From the NCBI GenBank assembly GCA_963665925.1, contig OY762511.1, positions 930,001 to 994,000 on the forward strand: DNA of 64,000 nt, read 5' to 3'. The stretch is from G963665925 sp963665925. GTDB lineage: Bacteria > Bacillota > Clostridia > Peptostreptococcales > Acidaminobacteraceae. Both the position numbers and the translations under genes were made by a program. Shown in pieces: positions 24,538-32,856 of the stretch. The notes below the pieces were generated by a model. That model was not told where the DNA came from. It made no database searches and worked only from the letters and a program-made list of their open reading frames with translations. Every line of letters starts with the position of its first letter. Position 1 is the stretch's first letter.

Positions 24538-24969
24538 TCAGGTCTGACGCTTCATGCTCAGATGCGCATTGATCTGTTTTGCACTCTGTACGGCATTTGC
24601 ATAAATCATAAGATATACGAGGAGTTTGGATACAATATATACGCTGAGTATCACCGTCTCTTTTCCTAGGAAAAATGCGCCTCCAGGCGTGTAGTAATAC
24701 AGCAATATGATCAAGGTGATGTCTCCAAGGATTGAGCTGATGAAGTAATTCTGCCGCATGGCATGCTCACTCAGACCGTGGAAGTTTATAAACGATTCAC
24801 TCCTCAAGGCAAGTGTGGATACCAGGAGTGCAATCTGCCAAATATGCCTGCGCGTGAGTACCTCAAGACCGCCAAACTGCATATAAACGAGCACACCTAG
24901 GACTACCGCGCCGAAAAGCATGGAAATTTCCCAAAATGTCTTAACAAAATGCGCCTTCAAAGTCATCAT
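24538..24969 (-). CDS. DUF3021 family membrane protein
   Basis: This 143-residue protein has four hydrophobic segments and matches the DUF3021 family. The start is ATG 24969 (or 24966) after AAGGGGGG. Such proteins are usually encoded immediately after a LytTR-family regulator and are thought to modulate it or take part in envelope stress or antibiotic-export responses. Here the start lies 10 bp after the LytTR gene, in the same operon. Confidence 0.75.
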   Translation of the reverse strand: MMTLKAHFVKTFWEISMLFGAVVLGVLVYMQFGGLEVLTRRHIWQIALLVSTLALRSESFINFHGLSEHAMRQNYFISSILGDITLIILLYYYTPGGAFFLGKETVILSVYIVSKLLVYLMIYANAVQSAKQINAHLSMKRQT

Positions 24970-24979
24970 AATCCCCCCT

Positions 24980-25417
24980 TCATATCCCCAGTTTTGTTTT
25001 GAGCACCGACACATACTTGCGTGAAATAACGACCCGCTCCCCATTCAGAAGATGGGCCTCCAGTCTTCCGTCAATCAAGGGCCGCACAGATTCAATCTTT
25101 TCCACGTTAAGAATCATCGATTTGGATGCCCTAAAGAAATGGCGTTCTCCAAGTATCGCTTCAAGCTCGTAAAGCTTCTTTCTGGTCTCAAAGACCTTCT
25201 TCTCACAGTAGATGAAGACCTTATTGTCCACGGTGTCTATATAAAAGACTTTTTCTGGTTCAAGCAGATACTTGTCCTTGTCGATGTCGCCAAGCAGCTT
25301 TTGGTGTGGAGATTCCAGAAATTTCAGTATCTCCTGAACCGAGTCATCAATCGCATGACAGCGTATGACCACTTCCTCCTCAATTTCTTCAGACACCTGT
25401 TCAACAGTCACTTTCAT
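24980..25417 (-). CDS. LytTR family DNA-binding regulator
   Basis: This 145-residue transcription regulator lacks a receiver domain. Residues ~45-145 form the LytTR DNA-binding domain (VFYIDTVDNKVFIYCEKKVFETRKKLYELEAIL, HFFRASKSMILNVEKIESV, GERVVISRKYVSVLKTKLG). ATG 25417 follows GGGAGG. It pairs with the DUF3021 membrane protein, a common two-gene module in Firmicutes, and probably regulates its own operon and an unidentified target. Confidence 0.9.
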   Translation of the reverse strand: MKVTVEQVSEEIEEEVVIRCHAIDDSVQEILKFLESPHQKLLGDIDKDKYLLEPEKVFYIDTVDNKVFIYCEKKVFETRKKLYELEAILGERHFFRASKSMILNVEKIESVRPLIDGRLEAHLLNGERVVISRKYVSVLKTKLGI

Positions 25418-25510
25418 GGAACCCTCCCCCCTTCTGACTTCAGTATATGCCTATCGCTTTGATGTTTCAATGCACCTGCATGCAAGTTGCTGTTTTCAGA
25501 AGGTAAGATG

Positions 25511-25558
25511 CAAAAAAAACACCCCAGACACGAAGGGTGTGCGTACGCGTCTGAGGTG
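25511..25558 (-). terminator. Terminator of the aldolase-kinase operon
   Basis: On the minus strand CACCTCAGAC pairs with GTCTGGGGTG and is followed by TTTTTTTT. It ends the long minus-strand catabolic locus. Confidence 0.85.
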
Positions 25559-25571
25559 CTGCCAGAATGTC

Positions 25572-26408
25572 CTAAAGATTCGAGAACAATTCTATATATC
25601 TGCCGACGACCGACCGAACAGCCTTTCTGCTGTTGATCGACAGGGCAGAAAAATGGAGGGGAGCTTCCATAGCCAGCGATTTTTTTATTTCTTCCATGGC
25701 ATGAACAGAAATCTCGGTATTTACATTGATTTTTGCTATACCGCTGTTGATTGCCTCTTTTATGATATGGGGTGGTGTGCCAGAGCCCCCATGCAGAACC
25801 AGGGGTTTGCCGACTGAGGCATTGATCGCACGCAGCACATCCAGGTTCACCTTAGGTTCCCCTCTGTACATCCCATGTACCGTTCCTACCGATACAGCTA
25901 GAGCATCTACATCCGTTTCCAGAACAAAACGTCTGGCTTGGTCAGGATCTGTATAAACCGCACTGGCCCCTTCTTCATTGGAGAAGGCACCCAGCTCCAG
26001 ACATCCCAGCTCCGCTTCAACAGAAACACCTGCTTCGTGGGCCATTGCAACCACCCGCCTGGTATTTGCAATATTCTCTTCAAGGCTCAAATGCGATCCG
26101 TCATACATAACCGATGTAAAGCCGGCTTCAATTGCCGCTTCAATATGGTCTATGGACTTGCAGTGGTCCAGATGTAGGACTACCTTTACAGGGCTCTTCC
26201 TGCCCATTTCTGAGACAAGTGCATAGACTTCAGAAATTTCCATATTGACCATATAGTTTTCACCAAAGGCAATAATGACAGGTTGTCCCAGTTCTTCTGC
26301 CGCCTCAAGCGTTCCGCGCAGGGTCTCATAATTGTAGCAGTTGAAGGCTCCGACTGCTCTTCTTTGTTTTTTTGCTTCATCAAGCAGGTCTTTCAAACTT
26401 ACCAGCAT
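25572..26408 (-). CDS. Class II (fructose-bisphosphate/ketose-bisphosphate type) aldolase
   Basis: This 278-residue Zn-dependent aldolase of the FbaA/GatY/KbaY superfamily cleaves a phosphorylated keto-sugar or keto-acid to dihydroxyacetone phosphate and an aldehyde. ATG 26408 follows GGAGG. Zn ligands and active-site motifs are visible: LHLDHCKS, VEAELGCLELG, VGTVHGMY, LHGGSG and NVNTE. It lies 11 bp after a four-carbon acid sugar kinase gene, the kind of partner that supplies a phosphorylated substrate. The expected substrate is therefore an unusual phosphorylated sugar acid, not fructose bisphosphate. Confidence 0.9.
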   Translation of the reverse strand: MLVSLKDLLDEAKKQRRAVGAFNCYNYETLRGTLEAAEELGQPVIIAFGENYMVNMEISEVYALVSEMGRKSPVKVVLHLDHCKSIDHIEAAIEAGFTSVMYDGSHLSLEENIANTRRVVAMAHEAGVSVEAELGCLELGAFSNEEGASAVYTDPDQARRFVLETDVDALAVSVGTVHGMYRGEPKVNLDVLRAINASVGKPLVLHGGSGTPPHIIKEAINSGIAKINVNTEISVHAMEEIKKSLAMEAPLHFSALSINSRKAVRSVVGRYIELFSNL

Positions 26409-26419
26409 TCAGGCACCTC

Positions 26420-27850
26420 CTAGCACATCAGCTCTTCCGCAATTTCCCTCAGGGTTGTGACACCGCCGACATTGCCCGGGAAGATGATGTAAGGCATGGA
26501 CCCAAATCGACTCTGCGCATCTGTCTTCCATACGGGAATTCCCGGCTTGATCTGTCCCATAACATGGGCTTTTTTCACAGCGAGCGCCTTTGTTCCCACC
26601 TCACTTGAAGTGATGCCGCCCTTTGCGACAATGAAGGCCGGCTTCACAGAAATGCCAGAGACAATTGACGTCACAGCATCTGATATCTTAAGCGAGGCCT
26701 TTAGGGCATTTTCCTTATCGGTGTCCTTAAGCTTCAATGGCTTTCTGCTCGTATAAAAGGCCACGGTTTGCCCGCTTGCCATACTCTTTTCACAGGCTCG
26801 CCTTACACGCAGGACTTCCGCATCAAGTGCATCCTGATCCCAAATCAGTTCTGAGTTGAACTCCACAAGCTGAATGGCTTCAAGCTTATTGAGCTCATTG
26901 AACTGTGCTGTCGTCTTCTGGGTGTAGCTCCCAATGACAATGAGTCCACCGTGCTTGGACTGTCCAACCAGTTCACGCTTTCCAAGAAGCGGTCTGTCAG
27001 ACACGTTACCCAGCACCTTTGTGATGGATGCGGCGCTTCGAACCAGAAAGTGCTTTCCACTCGCCATGGCTTTTGCAAGTGCAATGACAAACACCTTTAG
27101 GTCACAATAGTCAATTGCATTAACGACAACCTTGCCAAAATCGTCTACCTGCATCAAGGCGCCAGTTATTTTGTCAATTTCCAGCCTGCGCAAATCCTCC
27201 AGAGAAATATAGGTCACGTCATCTGCCCTGTATTCTCCCTGCGTTTTCTCTTCAATCCATGCCCCCAGATGAGAAGCCTTGTACCCAAAGGTCTTATCCT
27301 TTGCAAACTCTGTTTCCCCGGCAGGAATCAGGCGCTCGCCTTCATGGACATAGTGGACATTCTCAAGGGTGAATCTACCGCCTTCCTTGAAAAACGGACA
27401 TATGATTTCTCCATCAAAGCGCGTTTGAGCATTGGCTTCAATGACATCCTTAAGGGTTTGGGTCTCCAGGGGATAATGGCCTCTGAGAATGGAGTCGCCA
27501 CGGCTTACAAGAATATACTCCTTACCTGTTTCCCTGGAAATTCTCGCGACGCCTTCTGCAATATCCGCATGCAGCACACGGGTATCGCTAGCCGTTAGCC
27601 CCCGAGAGTTTGTCAGGATGAAAAACATGCTGCTTTCTTCTTCAAATCCCTGACGGAGGGTCTCAAGATTCCAGTCCGTATAGACTGACACACCGTGTAC
27701 TGTCTGTATTCCCGTAGGGTCGTCGTCAAGCACGACAATCTTCCTATTTAGGGTAGCGAGGCTGGACTTGAGCATTTCTTCAATTTTCACTTCATCTGGC
27801 TTCAAAAACGAAGTCAGTATCTTGTCATCTAATTCACGAATAGGAATCAT
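26420..27850 (-). CDS. Four-carbon acid sugar kinase family (DUF1537) protein
   Basis: This 476-residue kinase is of the OtnK/DtnK/DenK type, which phosphorylates four-carbon sugar acids such as 3-oxo-tetronate, threonate or erythronate. ATG 27850 follows AGGAGG. N-terminal domain motifs include VVLDDDPTGIQTVHGVSVYTDW and SRGDSILRGHYPLE; the C-terminal nucleotide-binding domain has VAKGGITSSEVG and FPGNVGG. The N-terminus has about 35 extra residues before the domain. In the operon it sits between a BKACE and an aldolase, which is not one of the characterised tetronate pathways. Confidence 0.9.
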   Translation of the reverse strand: MIPIRELDDKILTSFLKPDEVKIEEMLKSSLATLNRKIVVLDDDPTGIQTVHGVSVYTDWNLETLRQGFEEESSMFFILTNSRGLTASDTRVLHADIAEGVARISRETGKEYILVSRGDSILRGHYPLETQTLKDVIEANAQTRFDGEIICPFFKEGGRFTLENVHYVHEGERLIPAGETEFAKDKTFGYKASHLGAWIEEKTQGEYRADDVTYISLEDLRRLEIDKITGALMQVDDFGKVVVNAIDYCDLKVFVIALAKAMASGKHFLVRSAASITKVLGNVSDRPLLGKRELVGQSKHGGLIVIGSYTQKTTAQFNELNKLEAIQLVEFNSELIWDQDALDAEVLRVRRACEKSMASGQTVAFYTSRKPLKLKDTDKENALKASLKISDAVTSIVSGISVKPAFIVAKGGITSSEVGTKALAVKKAHVMGQIKPGIPVWKTDAQSRFGSMPYIIFPGNVGGVTTLREIAEELMC

Positions 27851-27862
27851 CTTAATTGCCTC

Positions 27863-28663
27863 CTAAACCTCTATCTTCAACATGTTTCTCGCTTCCTGAG
27901 GTGTTGCAGGGCAAAGTCCTGCCTTGTTGACCAGCTCAGCCACACGCTCTACCAGGAGCACATTTCTGCTTACACGTGTATTCTCATCCAGGTAATCACT
28001 GTCTTCAAACCCAACCCGTACGGTTGACGCGCCCATCCCCAGGGCTGCTGTGAATATTTCATAGTTTCTGCGATGGGCATGTGTTATCCCCCAGAGGGCG
28101 TCTGTTGGAATGAAACTGCGCAGTGCAGTAAGGGCTTCAATGGTGGCAGGTGCGGCACCGATGTGGCCGAGCACGATGCTAAAAAGAAGCGGATCGTGCA
28201 TTTGAAATTTCTTTCTGAGCTCAGTCACCGTATGGATCATGCCCAGTTCAAAAACTTCAATTTCCGGCACCTTCTTCGTCTTGATAATCTCAGAAAGGCA
28301 GTATTCCACCTCATCAATGGGATTGCAATAGACAGCATTCCCCAGATTACACGACCCAACATTCAGCGAAGTCGTTTCAACCAGATCATCGTAGAGGGGT
28401 GCACATCTCTCCTGAATCGTCAGACCGGACACACCGCCTGTTGAAGCTTGAATTACAATGTCCGATTTTTCACGGATTCTCTCCACAGTTTCCCTGAAAA
28501 CATCCAAATTGGGCGTCAGGTTCCCGTGCTGATCCCGCACATGCAAATGGACCATGCCCGCACCGGCTTTTTCACATTCAATGACATCCGCGGCGATTTT
28601 TGCAGGATCAATATGGGTGTCCAGCGCCGAAACCGGCGCTACTGAAATCAATACCTTTCTCAT
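27863..28663 (-). CDS. BKACE family beta-keto acid cleavage enzyme (second copy)
   Basis: This 266-residue Zn enzyme has the 3-keto-5-aminohexanoate cleavage fold and uses acetyl-CoA to cleave a beta-keto acid into acetoacetate and an acyl-CoA. The start is ATG 28663 (MRKVLISVAP), six bases after GAGGT. Metal ligands are His39 and His41 in HLHVRD and the Glu of GFEDSDYL near residue 220. It is distant in sequence from the BKACE at 15483 and lacks that protein's N-terminal extension, so the substrates probably differ. The genes around it point to a sugar-acid-derived keto acid. Confidence 0.9.
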   Translation of the reverse strand: MRKVLISVAPVSALDTHIDPAKIAADVIECEKAGAGMVHLHVRDQHGNLTPNLDVFRETVERIREKSDIVIQASTGGVSGLTIQERCAPLYDDLVETTSLNVGSCNLGNAVYCNPIDEVEYCLSEIIKTKKVPEIEVFELGMIHTVTELRKKFQMHDPLLFSIVLGHIGAAPATIEALTALRSFIPTDALWGITHAHRRNYEIFTAALGMGASTVRVGFEDSDYLDENTRVSRNVLLVERVAELVNKAGLCPATPQEARNMLKIEV

Positions 28664-28696
28664 TTCCATACCTCTGATTTCCGTTTTCAACTATTG

Positions 28697-28712
28697 GTTA
28701 TACGTCATACGT
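28697..28712 (+). promoter_or_regulatory. Possible operator (GTTATACRTCMTACGT copy 1)
   Basis: GTTATACGTCATACGT lies about 35 bases upstream of the second BKACE gene. A closely related word occurs downstream of the racemase/TRAP promoter at 33581-33596, on the opposite strand. A shared site for the GntR regulator encoded between them is plausible. Confidence 0.4.
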
Positions 28713-28741
28713 CCTACCTTTGTAGTCGTGAAAATTTCTTC

Positions 28742-29095
28742 TTATTCGTACAATACCTGGGCAATGAGGACAAGCGGCTGGTCTCCATCACAAGCAATCC
28801 CATGTGTGTCTCCCGGCATTGCTGCAATGAAATCACCTGCTTCGAGGTACTGGACTTCCTCATTTACCCTGTGGACAGCCCGTCCGGAAACAATGACCAT
28901 AGACTCCATCTCCGCCTCATGGGTGTGCATTCCAATGGACACACCCGGGTTAAGGGTATGACGCACATAAGCCCTGCCTTTACCCAGCATTTCCTCTGGA
29001 TCTTCAAAGAGCTTCTCCATAAGTACAGTTCCCTCGCCCTTTTGACAGTTTTCAAGGGGTACTGCAGTCATTTCCTTGGCTTTTCTATATATCAC
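28742..29095 (-). CDS. Cupin-domain protein
   Basis: This 117-residue single-domain cupin starts at GTG 29095, seven bases after GGAGG; a GTG two codons upstream is too close to that site. The cupin metal motif is visible as GMHTHEAEMESMVIVSG, with a second motif GDFIAAMPGDTHGI. Small cupins in sugar-acid loci act as isomerases, decarboxylases or lyases, or as sensors. The gene lies between the GntR regulator and BKACE genes on the same strand. Confidence 0.85.
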   Translation of the reverse strand: MIYRKAKEMTAVPLENCQKGEGTVLMEKLFEDPEEMLGKGRAYVRHTLNPGVSIGMHTHEAEMESMVIVSGRAVHRVNEEVQYLEAGDFIAAMPGDTHGIACDGDQPLVLIAQVLYE

Positions 29096-29131
29096 TTGCA
29101 CGCCTCCATATCATGGACCACATTACATGGT

Positions 29132-29848
29132 TCAGTTCTTTTCCCAGAAGGTGTAATGGTTTTCAATAACCTCACCGACACCCGCTGTAACGTTGTTCTC
29201 AATCATATCGACAATCTGTCTGTGCAGCTCGATAAATCGAAGACGCTCATCGCTTTCCAAAATTTGCTCCATGGTCTTGATCCGTGAAGGAATCGTAATC
29301 CGATCGATGTAATTTGCGATATTCTGAATCAGTTCATTATGCGTTGAGAGCACAATCGCTGTATGGAAGCGAATATCCTGGTCAAGCACACGCTTTGCAG
29401 AAGCATGCTCATCCATCACTTCCCTTTCAAGACTGGCCAGCTCTGCCTTAAGATGCTCAAGGTCTGTTTCTGTCGCCTTGTTCATGACAACCTGCATGAG
29501 ACCCGTGTCAAAGACCTTTCTGAGCTCTACAATGGACTCAATGGAATCCTTTTGCAGAATCAGACCGTAAAGCATGGGATCCAGCATACGATGGCTGAAG
29601 CTCGAGCTGACAAAGGTGCCTTCCGAACGCTTTATATAAACAACCCCAAAGGATGCCAGTATTTTAATGGCTTCACGAACTGAATTTCGCCCGACCTGAA
29701 AAGCCTCACAGAGTTCAACTTCAGTGGGGATCTTATCTCCAGGATTCAGTTCGCCATTAATAATGGCCTGTGTGATCTGATCGACAACACGATCTACCAC
29801 AGATTTATTTGCTAATGATTTACTAAGTAATGCTTTTTCGGATGACAT
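29132..29848 (-). CDS. GntR/FadR family transcription regulator
   Basis: This 238-residue regulator has an N-terminal winged helix (VVDRVVDQITQAIINGELNPGDKIPTEVELCEAFQVGRNSVREAIKIL) and a C-terminal all-helical FCD ligand-binding domain with the metal-binding pattern DIRFHTAIVLSTHNEL and ELHRQIVD. ATG 29848 follows AAGGAA. It sits in the middle of the sugar-acid locus, between the TRAP transporter and the enzymes, and most likely represses both in the absence of the substrate. A perfect palindrome lies just upstream. Confidence 0.92.
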   Translation of the reverse strand: MSSEKALLSKSLANKSVVDRVVDQITQAIINGELNPGDKIPTEVELCEAFQVGRNSVREAIKILASFGVVYIKRSEGTFVSSSFSHRMLDPMLYGLILQKDSIESIVELRKVFDTGLMQVVMNKATETDLEHLKAELASLEREVMDEHASAKRVLDQDIRFHTAIVLSTHNELIQNIANYIDRITIPSRIKTMEQILESDERLRFIELHRQIVDMIENNVTAGVGEVIENHYTFWEKN

Positions 29849-29909
29849 ATCGCAGATTCCTTTCGATGGTTGTATTACAGAGCATATACCAATATTTTAG
29901 CATACACAA

Positions 29910-29933
29910 TTATATATGTAATTACATATATAA
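29910..29933. promoter_or_regulatory. Perfect 24-bp palindrome upstream of the GntR gene
   Basis: The half-site TTATATATGTAA (29910-29921) is followed by its exact complement (29922-29933). It lies 62 bases upstream of the GntR start, in the gap after the TRAP genes, and is a good autoregulatory operator candidate. It is A/T-only in the outer parts, so chance or a promoter overlap is possible. Confidence 0.5.
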
Positions 29934-29973
29934 GACAACTCTTCACGTTTCAAATTGGAGCTTGATAAATTGC

Positions 29974-31245
29974 CTATTTAGGCAGCAGGGCTGTAGATAT
30001 CCAAGGCACATATGTGATGATGAGCAGTGCGATAACGGATACCACCAGCAGGGGTACGATTTTCCTGCATATTTCTTCAAATTTTACCTTGCCAATGTCA
30101 GCTGCCACATATAGGTTTGGTCCAACCGGTGGTGTAACCTGCCCAATAGATAGGTTGAGTACGATCACGACGCCAAGGTGTATCAGGTCAATGCCCAGTG
30201 ACTGCGCAATTGGCAGAATGATTGGAATCAGAATGTACATGGCACTTGTATTATCCATTACACATCCGGCTGCCATGAATATCACGTTGATGACAAGAAG
30301 CATGACATACTTGTTGTCCGTAAGACCAAGGGCCAGATCTGTAAGCTGATAGGCAATTCCCTGCTGTGTCAGCACCCATGAGAAAACGCCCGCATTCATG
30401 ATAATCAGGAGAATGATTCCCGTAGTTTTTGCTGTACTGAAGAGGGTTTCCTTAATTTTTTGATTGGTAAGTTCCTTGTAGACGAACTTGCTTACGATGA
30501 AACTGTATACCACCGCAACAGCCGCAGCCTCTGTCGGTGTGAATATACCAGAGTAAATTCCGCCAAGTACGATGACTGGGCTCAAAATACCCCAAAGCGC
30601 ATCTGCGAAGGCCTTGCCGATTTCCTTTTTGGTGGATTTGGCTTCATCGCTTTTCCAGCCATTTTTTCGGGCGCCTACAAGCACTGCCAGACAAAGGATT
30701 GTCGCAAAAATGATGCCTGGAATGATGCCCGCCAGAAAGAGGTCGCTGATGGATACACCTGTAATCATACCATAGATGATAAATGTGATACTCGGAGGTA
30801 TGACCGTACCCAGTGAACCGGATATGGCCGAAAGCGCACTGGAAAATCCGGCGTCATAACCCTGTTTAACCATTGCAGGTATGAGAATCGAGCCGATTGC
30901 TGCAACCGTTGCCGTACCGGAGCCTGAGATTGCCGCAAAGAACATTGCCGCAATAACTGCCACATAGCCAAGACCGCCATGGATTGGTCCGATCATGCTG
31001 TTGGCTAAACGAATCAGTCTTTTGGAAATACCGCCCTTGTCCATGAGCACACCTGCCAGAACAAAGAGTGGAATGGTCAGCAGTGCGAACTTCTGAACTG
31101 TCGCCTGCAGGATGGATGGTATGGAGGAGAGTGGAAAGCCTGCATACATCAGAGTCACCGCACTGGATAAGCCGAGCGCGATTGATATTGGAATATTGAT
31201 GAAAATAAGTATTGCCAAAGATACAAATAATACGACCGCTATCAC
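29974..31245 (-). CDS. dctM: TRAP transporter large membrane subunit (DctM)
   Basis: This 423-residue membrane protein with about 12 helices is the ion-coupled channel subunit of a tripartite organic-acid importer. It starts with GTG 31245 after AGGTGAAC and overlaps the DctQ stop by 4 bp. Family motifs are present: ISGSGTATVAAIGSILIPAMVKQGY, PPSITFIIYG, GIFTPTEAAAVAVVY and GQVTPPVGPNLYV. With DctP and DctQ it imports a carboxylate, presumably the sugar acid catabolised by the downstream enzymes. Confidence 0.95.
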   Translation of the reverse strand: MIAVVLFVSLAILIFINIPISIALGLSSAVTLMYAGFPLSSIPSILQATVQKFALLTIPLFVLAGVLMDKGGISKRLIRLANSMIGPIHGGLGYVAVIAAMFFAAISGSGTATVAAIGSILIPAMVKQGYDAGFSSALSAISGSLGTVIPPSITFIIYGMITGVSISDLFLAGIIPGIIFATILCLAVLVGARKNGWKSDEAKSTKKEIGKAFADALWGILSPVIVLGGIYSGIFTPTEAAAVAVVYSFIVSKFVYKELTNQKIKETLFSTAKTTGIILLIIMNAGVFSWVLTQQGIAYQLTDLALGLTDNKYVMLLVINVIFMAAGCVMDNTSAMYILIPIILPIAQSLGIDLIHLGVVIVLNLSIGQVTPPVGPNLYVAADIGKVKFEEICRKIVPLLVVSVIALLIITYVPWISTALLPK

Positions 31246-31718
31246 GCAAGTTCACCTCGTTTCCTCAATTCATGCTGCAGAATACGAATCATGGACAGTA
31301 CTGCTGACAGCGGAATAGCCATGCCAATCGTCCATCCGGGGATTTGCATTACAGGCGTCACCAGGTGTGAGTTGAACTGTCCGATGACCATTCTGACACC
31401 GTATGCGATCCAGATGCCGTAGCATATGAAGCAGATAGCTATTCTAAGGATCTTATGTACGAATTTTGCCTTTCCAGTGAGCTTATCTGTGAAATAGGAA
31501 AATCCCATATGGGAATCCGTTTTGAATGCCGAAGCCGAAGCCAGACAGCATACCCACACAAACATGGTTGTCACGATTTCCTGTGTAAAAGCAAGATTCA
31601 AGCTCGGTATTTTTCTTGAAAGCACATTTATGAAGGTTACCACTGTCATGATGATCAGGGAAACGGCACACATGTACTCTTCGAAATTATCCCAGAAATC
31701 AATAATTCTTCTTTTCAT
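31242..31718 (-). CDS. dctQ: TRAP transporter small membrane subunit (DctQ)
   Basis: This 158-residue protein has four membrane helices, the small subunit that bridges the binding protein and the large TRAP subunit. The start is ATG 31718. The conserved segment NVLSRKIPSLNLAFTQEIVTTMFVWVCCLASASAF and the C-terminal IPGWTIGMAIPLSAVLSMIRIL match the family. It overlaps DctM and is separated from DctP by a hairpin. Confidence 0.92.
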   Translation of the reverse strand: MKRRIIDFWDNFEEYMCAVSLIIMTVVTFINVLSRKIPSLNLAFTQEIVTTMFVWVCCLASASAFKTDSHMGFSYFTDKLTGKAKFVHKILRIAICFICYGIWIAYGVRMVIGQFNSHLVTPVMQIPGWTIGMAIPLSAVLSMIRILQHELRKRGELA

Positions 31719-31736
31719 GTTTTCACCTCATCTAAG

Positions 31737-31767
31737 ATAATGGGAGTCAGAATATGACTCCCATTAT
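31737..31767 (-). other. Hairpin between dctP and dctQ
   Basis: A perfect 13-bp stem (ATAATGGGAGTCA at 31737-31749, complement at 31755-31767) has no U-run. Hairpins at this place commonly stabilise or trim the mRNA so that more binding protein than membrane protein is made; that role is inferred. Confidence 0.6.
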
Positions 31768-31779
31768 TGTCACGCTTCA

Positions 31780-32805
31780 CTATTTGGAGATATTCTTGAA
31801 CAGATCGATTACATCTTGACCAATGATTTCAACATACTGGTCATAGATTGGCGCTGACGCATCTTTGAAGGCTTGGATTTCAGAATCTGAAAGTCGAGTG
31901 AACACAATACCGTTCTCTTCAAGCTTCTTGATGATCGCATCTTCGTTTTCTGCCAGGTAACCGTTGCCCCACTCCATAGCTTCTGTCGCAGCTTGTCTAA
32001 TGATTTCAGCATGCTCCGGGCTCAGTCCGTTCAGTTTCTTTTCATTCATAACCCAGATTGTCGTATCTCTGACGCCGTCCCAAAGTGTCACGTACTCCTG
32101 GACCTCATTCAGCTTAGAAGAGTCAAATACACTGATTGGGTTTTCCTGACCGTCAATTGTCCCCTGCTGAAGTGCTGTGTATACCTCAGAAAAGTCCATT
32201 GCTGTCGGGTTGGCACCAAAGTAGTTCTTATAAAGGTCGATGAAGAGGTTTGCGCCTGGTACACGAATGTTCATGCCCTTTAGGTCTTCAGGTGATTTGA
32301 TTTCCTTAACGCTGTTTGTAATCTGACGTGCACCGGCATTGTTCAGTCCAAGCATTGTCATGTTCATGCCGTCAAGCCATGTATTGACTTCAGAAATGAT
32401 TGCCTCATCCTTTGTAGCTGCAACCAGATCTTCTACAGTTGGGAAGAGGTATGGAAGCCAGAATACATAGAATTTGGCATCAAAGTTCGCAATATTAACC
32501 GGCGCTGCAGAGTGAATGTCGATATCCCCCGTCTGCACCATTTCTATCGCCTTCGTCAGGTCGCCGCCAGAAAGGCCACAGTTGCTGTAGATATCCACTT
32601 CAATTTTGCCTTCACTCTTCTCAGAAACAAGTCGCGCAAATTCCTTTGCTGTCAAATCACTCACTGAGTTTGGCGCTTGTGTATGGCTCATTCTTATCTT
32701 GATTGGCTTATCTGCTGCATTTGCTTTCCCGCAACCAGCTAATGAAAACAGCATCACACATAACAGCAGGCCACTAATAATCCGCTTCATAGATTGACTT
32801 TTCAT
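31780..32805 (-). CDS. dctP: TRAP transporter substrate-binding lipoprotein (DctP)
   Basis: This 341-residue extracytoplasmic binding protein is anchored as a lipoprotein: signal sequence MKSQSMKRIISGLLLCVMLFSLAGC with lipobox LAGC at residues ~22-25. The start is ATG 32805, five bases after GGGGGAAG. The DctP signature regions are present: SHTQAPNSVSDLTAKEFARLV, LSGGDLTKAIEMVQTGDIDIH, and the ligand-carboxylate region LKGMNIRVPGANLFIDLYKNYFGANPTAMDFSEVYTALQQGTIDGQENP. It gives the importer its specificity, likely for a hydroxylated carboxylate. Confidence 0.94.
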   Translation of the reverse strand: MKSQSMKRIISGLLLCVMLFSLAGCGKANAADKPIKIRMSHTQAPNSVSDLTAKEFARLVSEKSEGKIEVDIYSNCGLSGGDLTKAIEMVQTGDIDIHSAAPVNIANFDAKFYVFWLPYLFPTVEDLVAATKDEAIISEVNTWLDGMNMTMLGLNNAGARQITNSVKEIKSPEDLKGMNIRVPGANLFIDLYKNYFGANPTAMDFSEVYTALQQGTIDGQENPISVFDSSKLNEVQEYVTLWDGVRDTTIWVMNEKKLNGLSPEHAEIIRQAATEAMEWGNGYLAENEDAIIKKLEENGIVFTRLSDSEIQAFKDASAPIYDQYVEIIGQDVIDLFKNISK

Positions 32806-32856
32806 TGTTCTTCCCCCTCGATTAATTAACAGTGTACATGCACATTTACTATTCTA

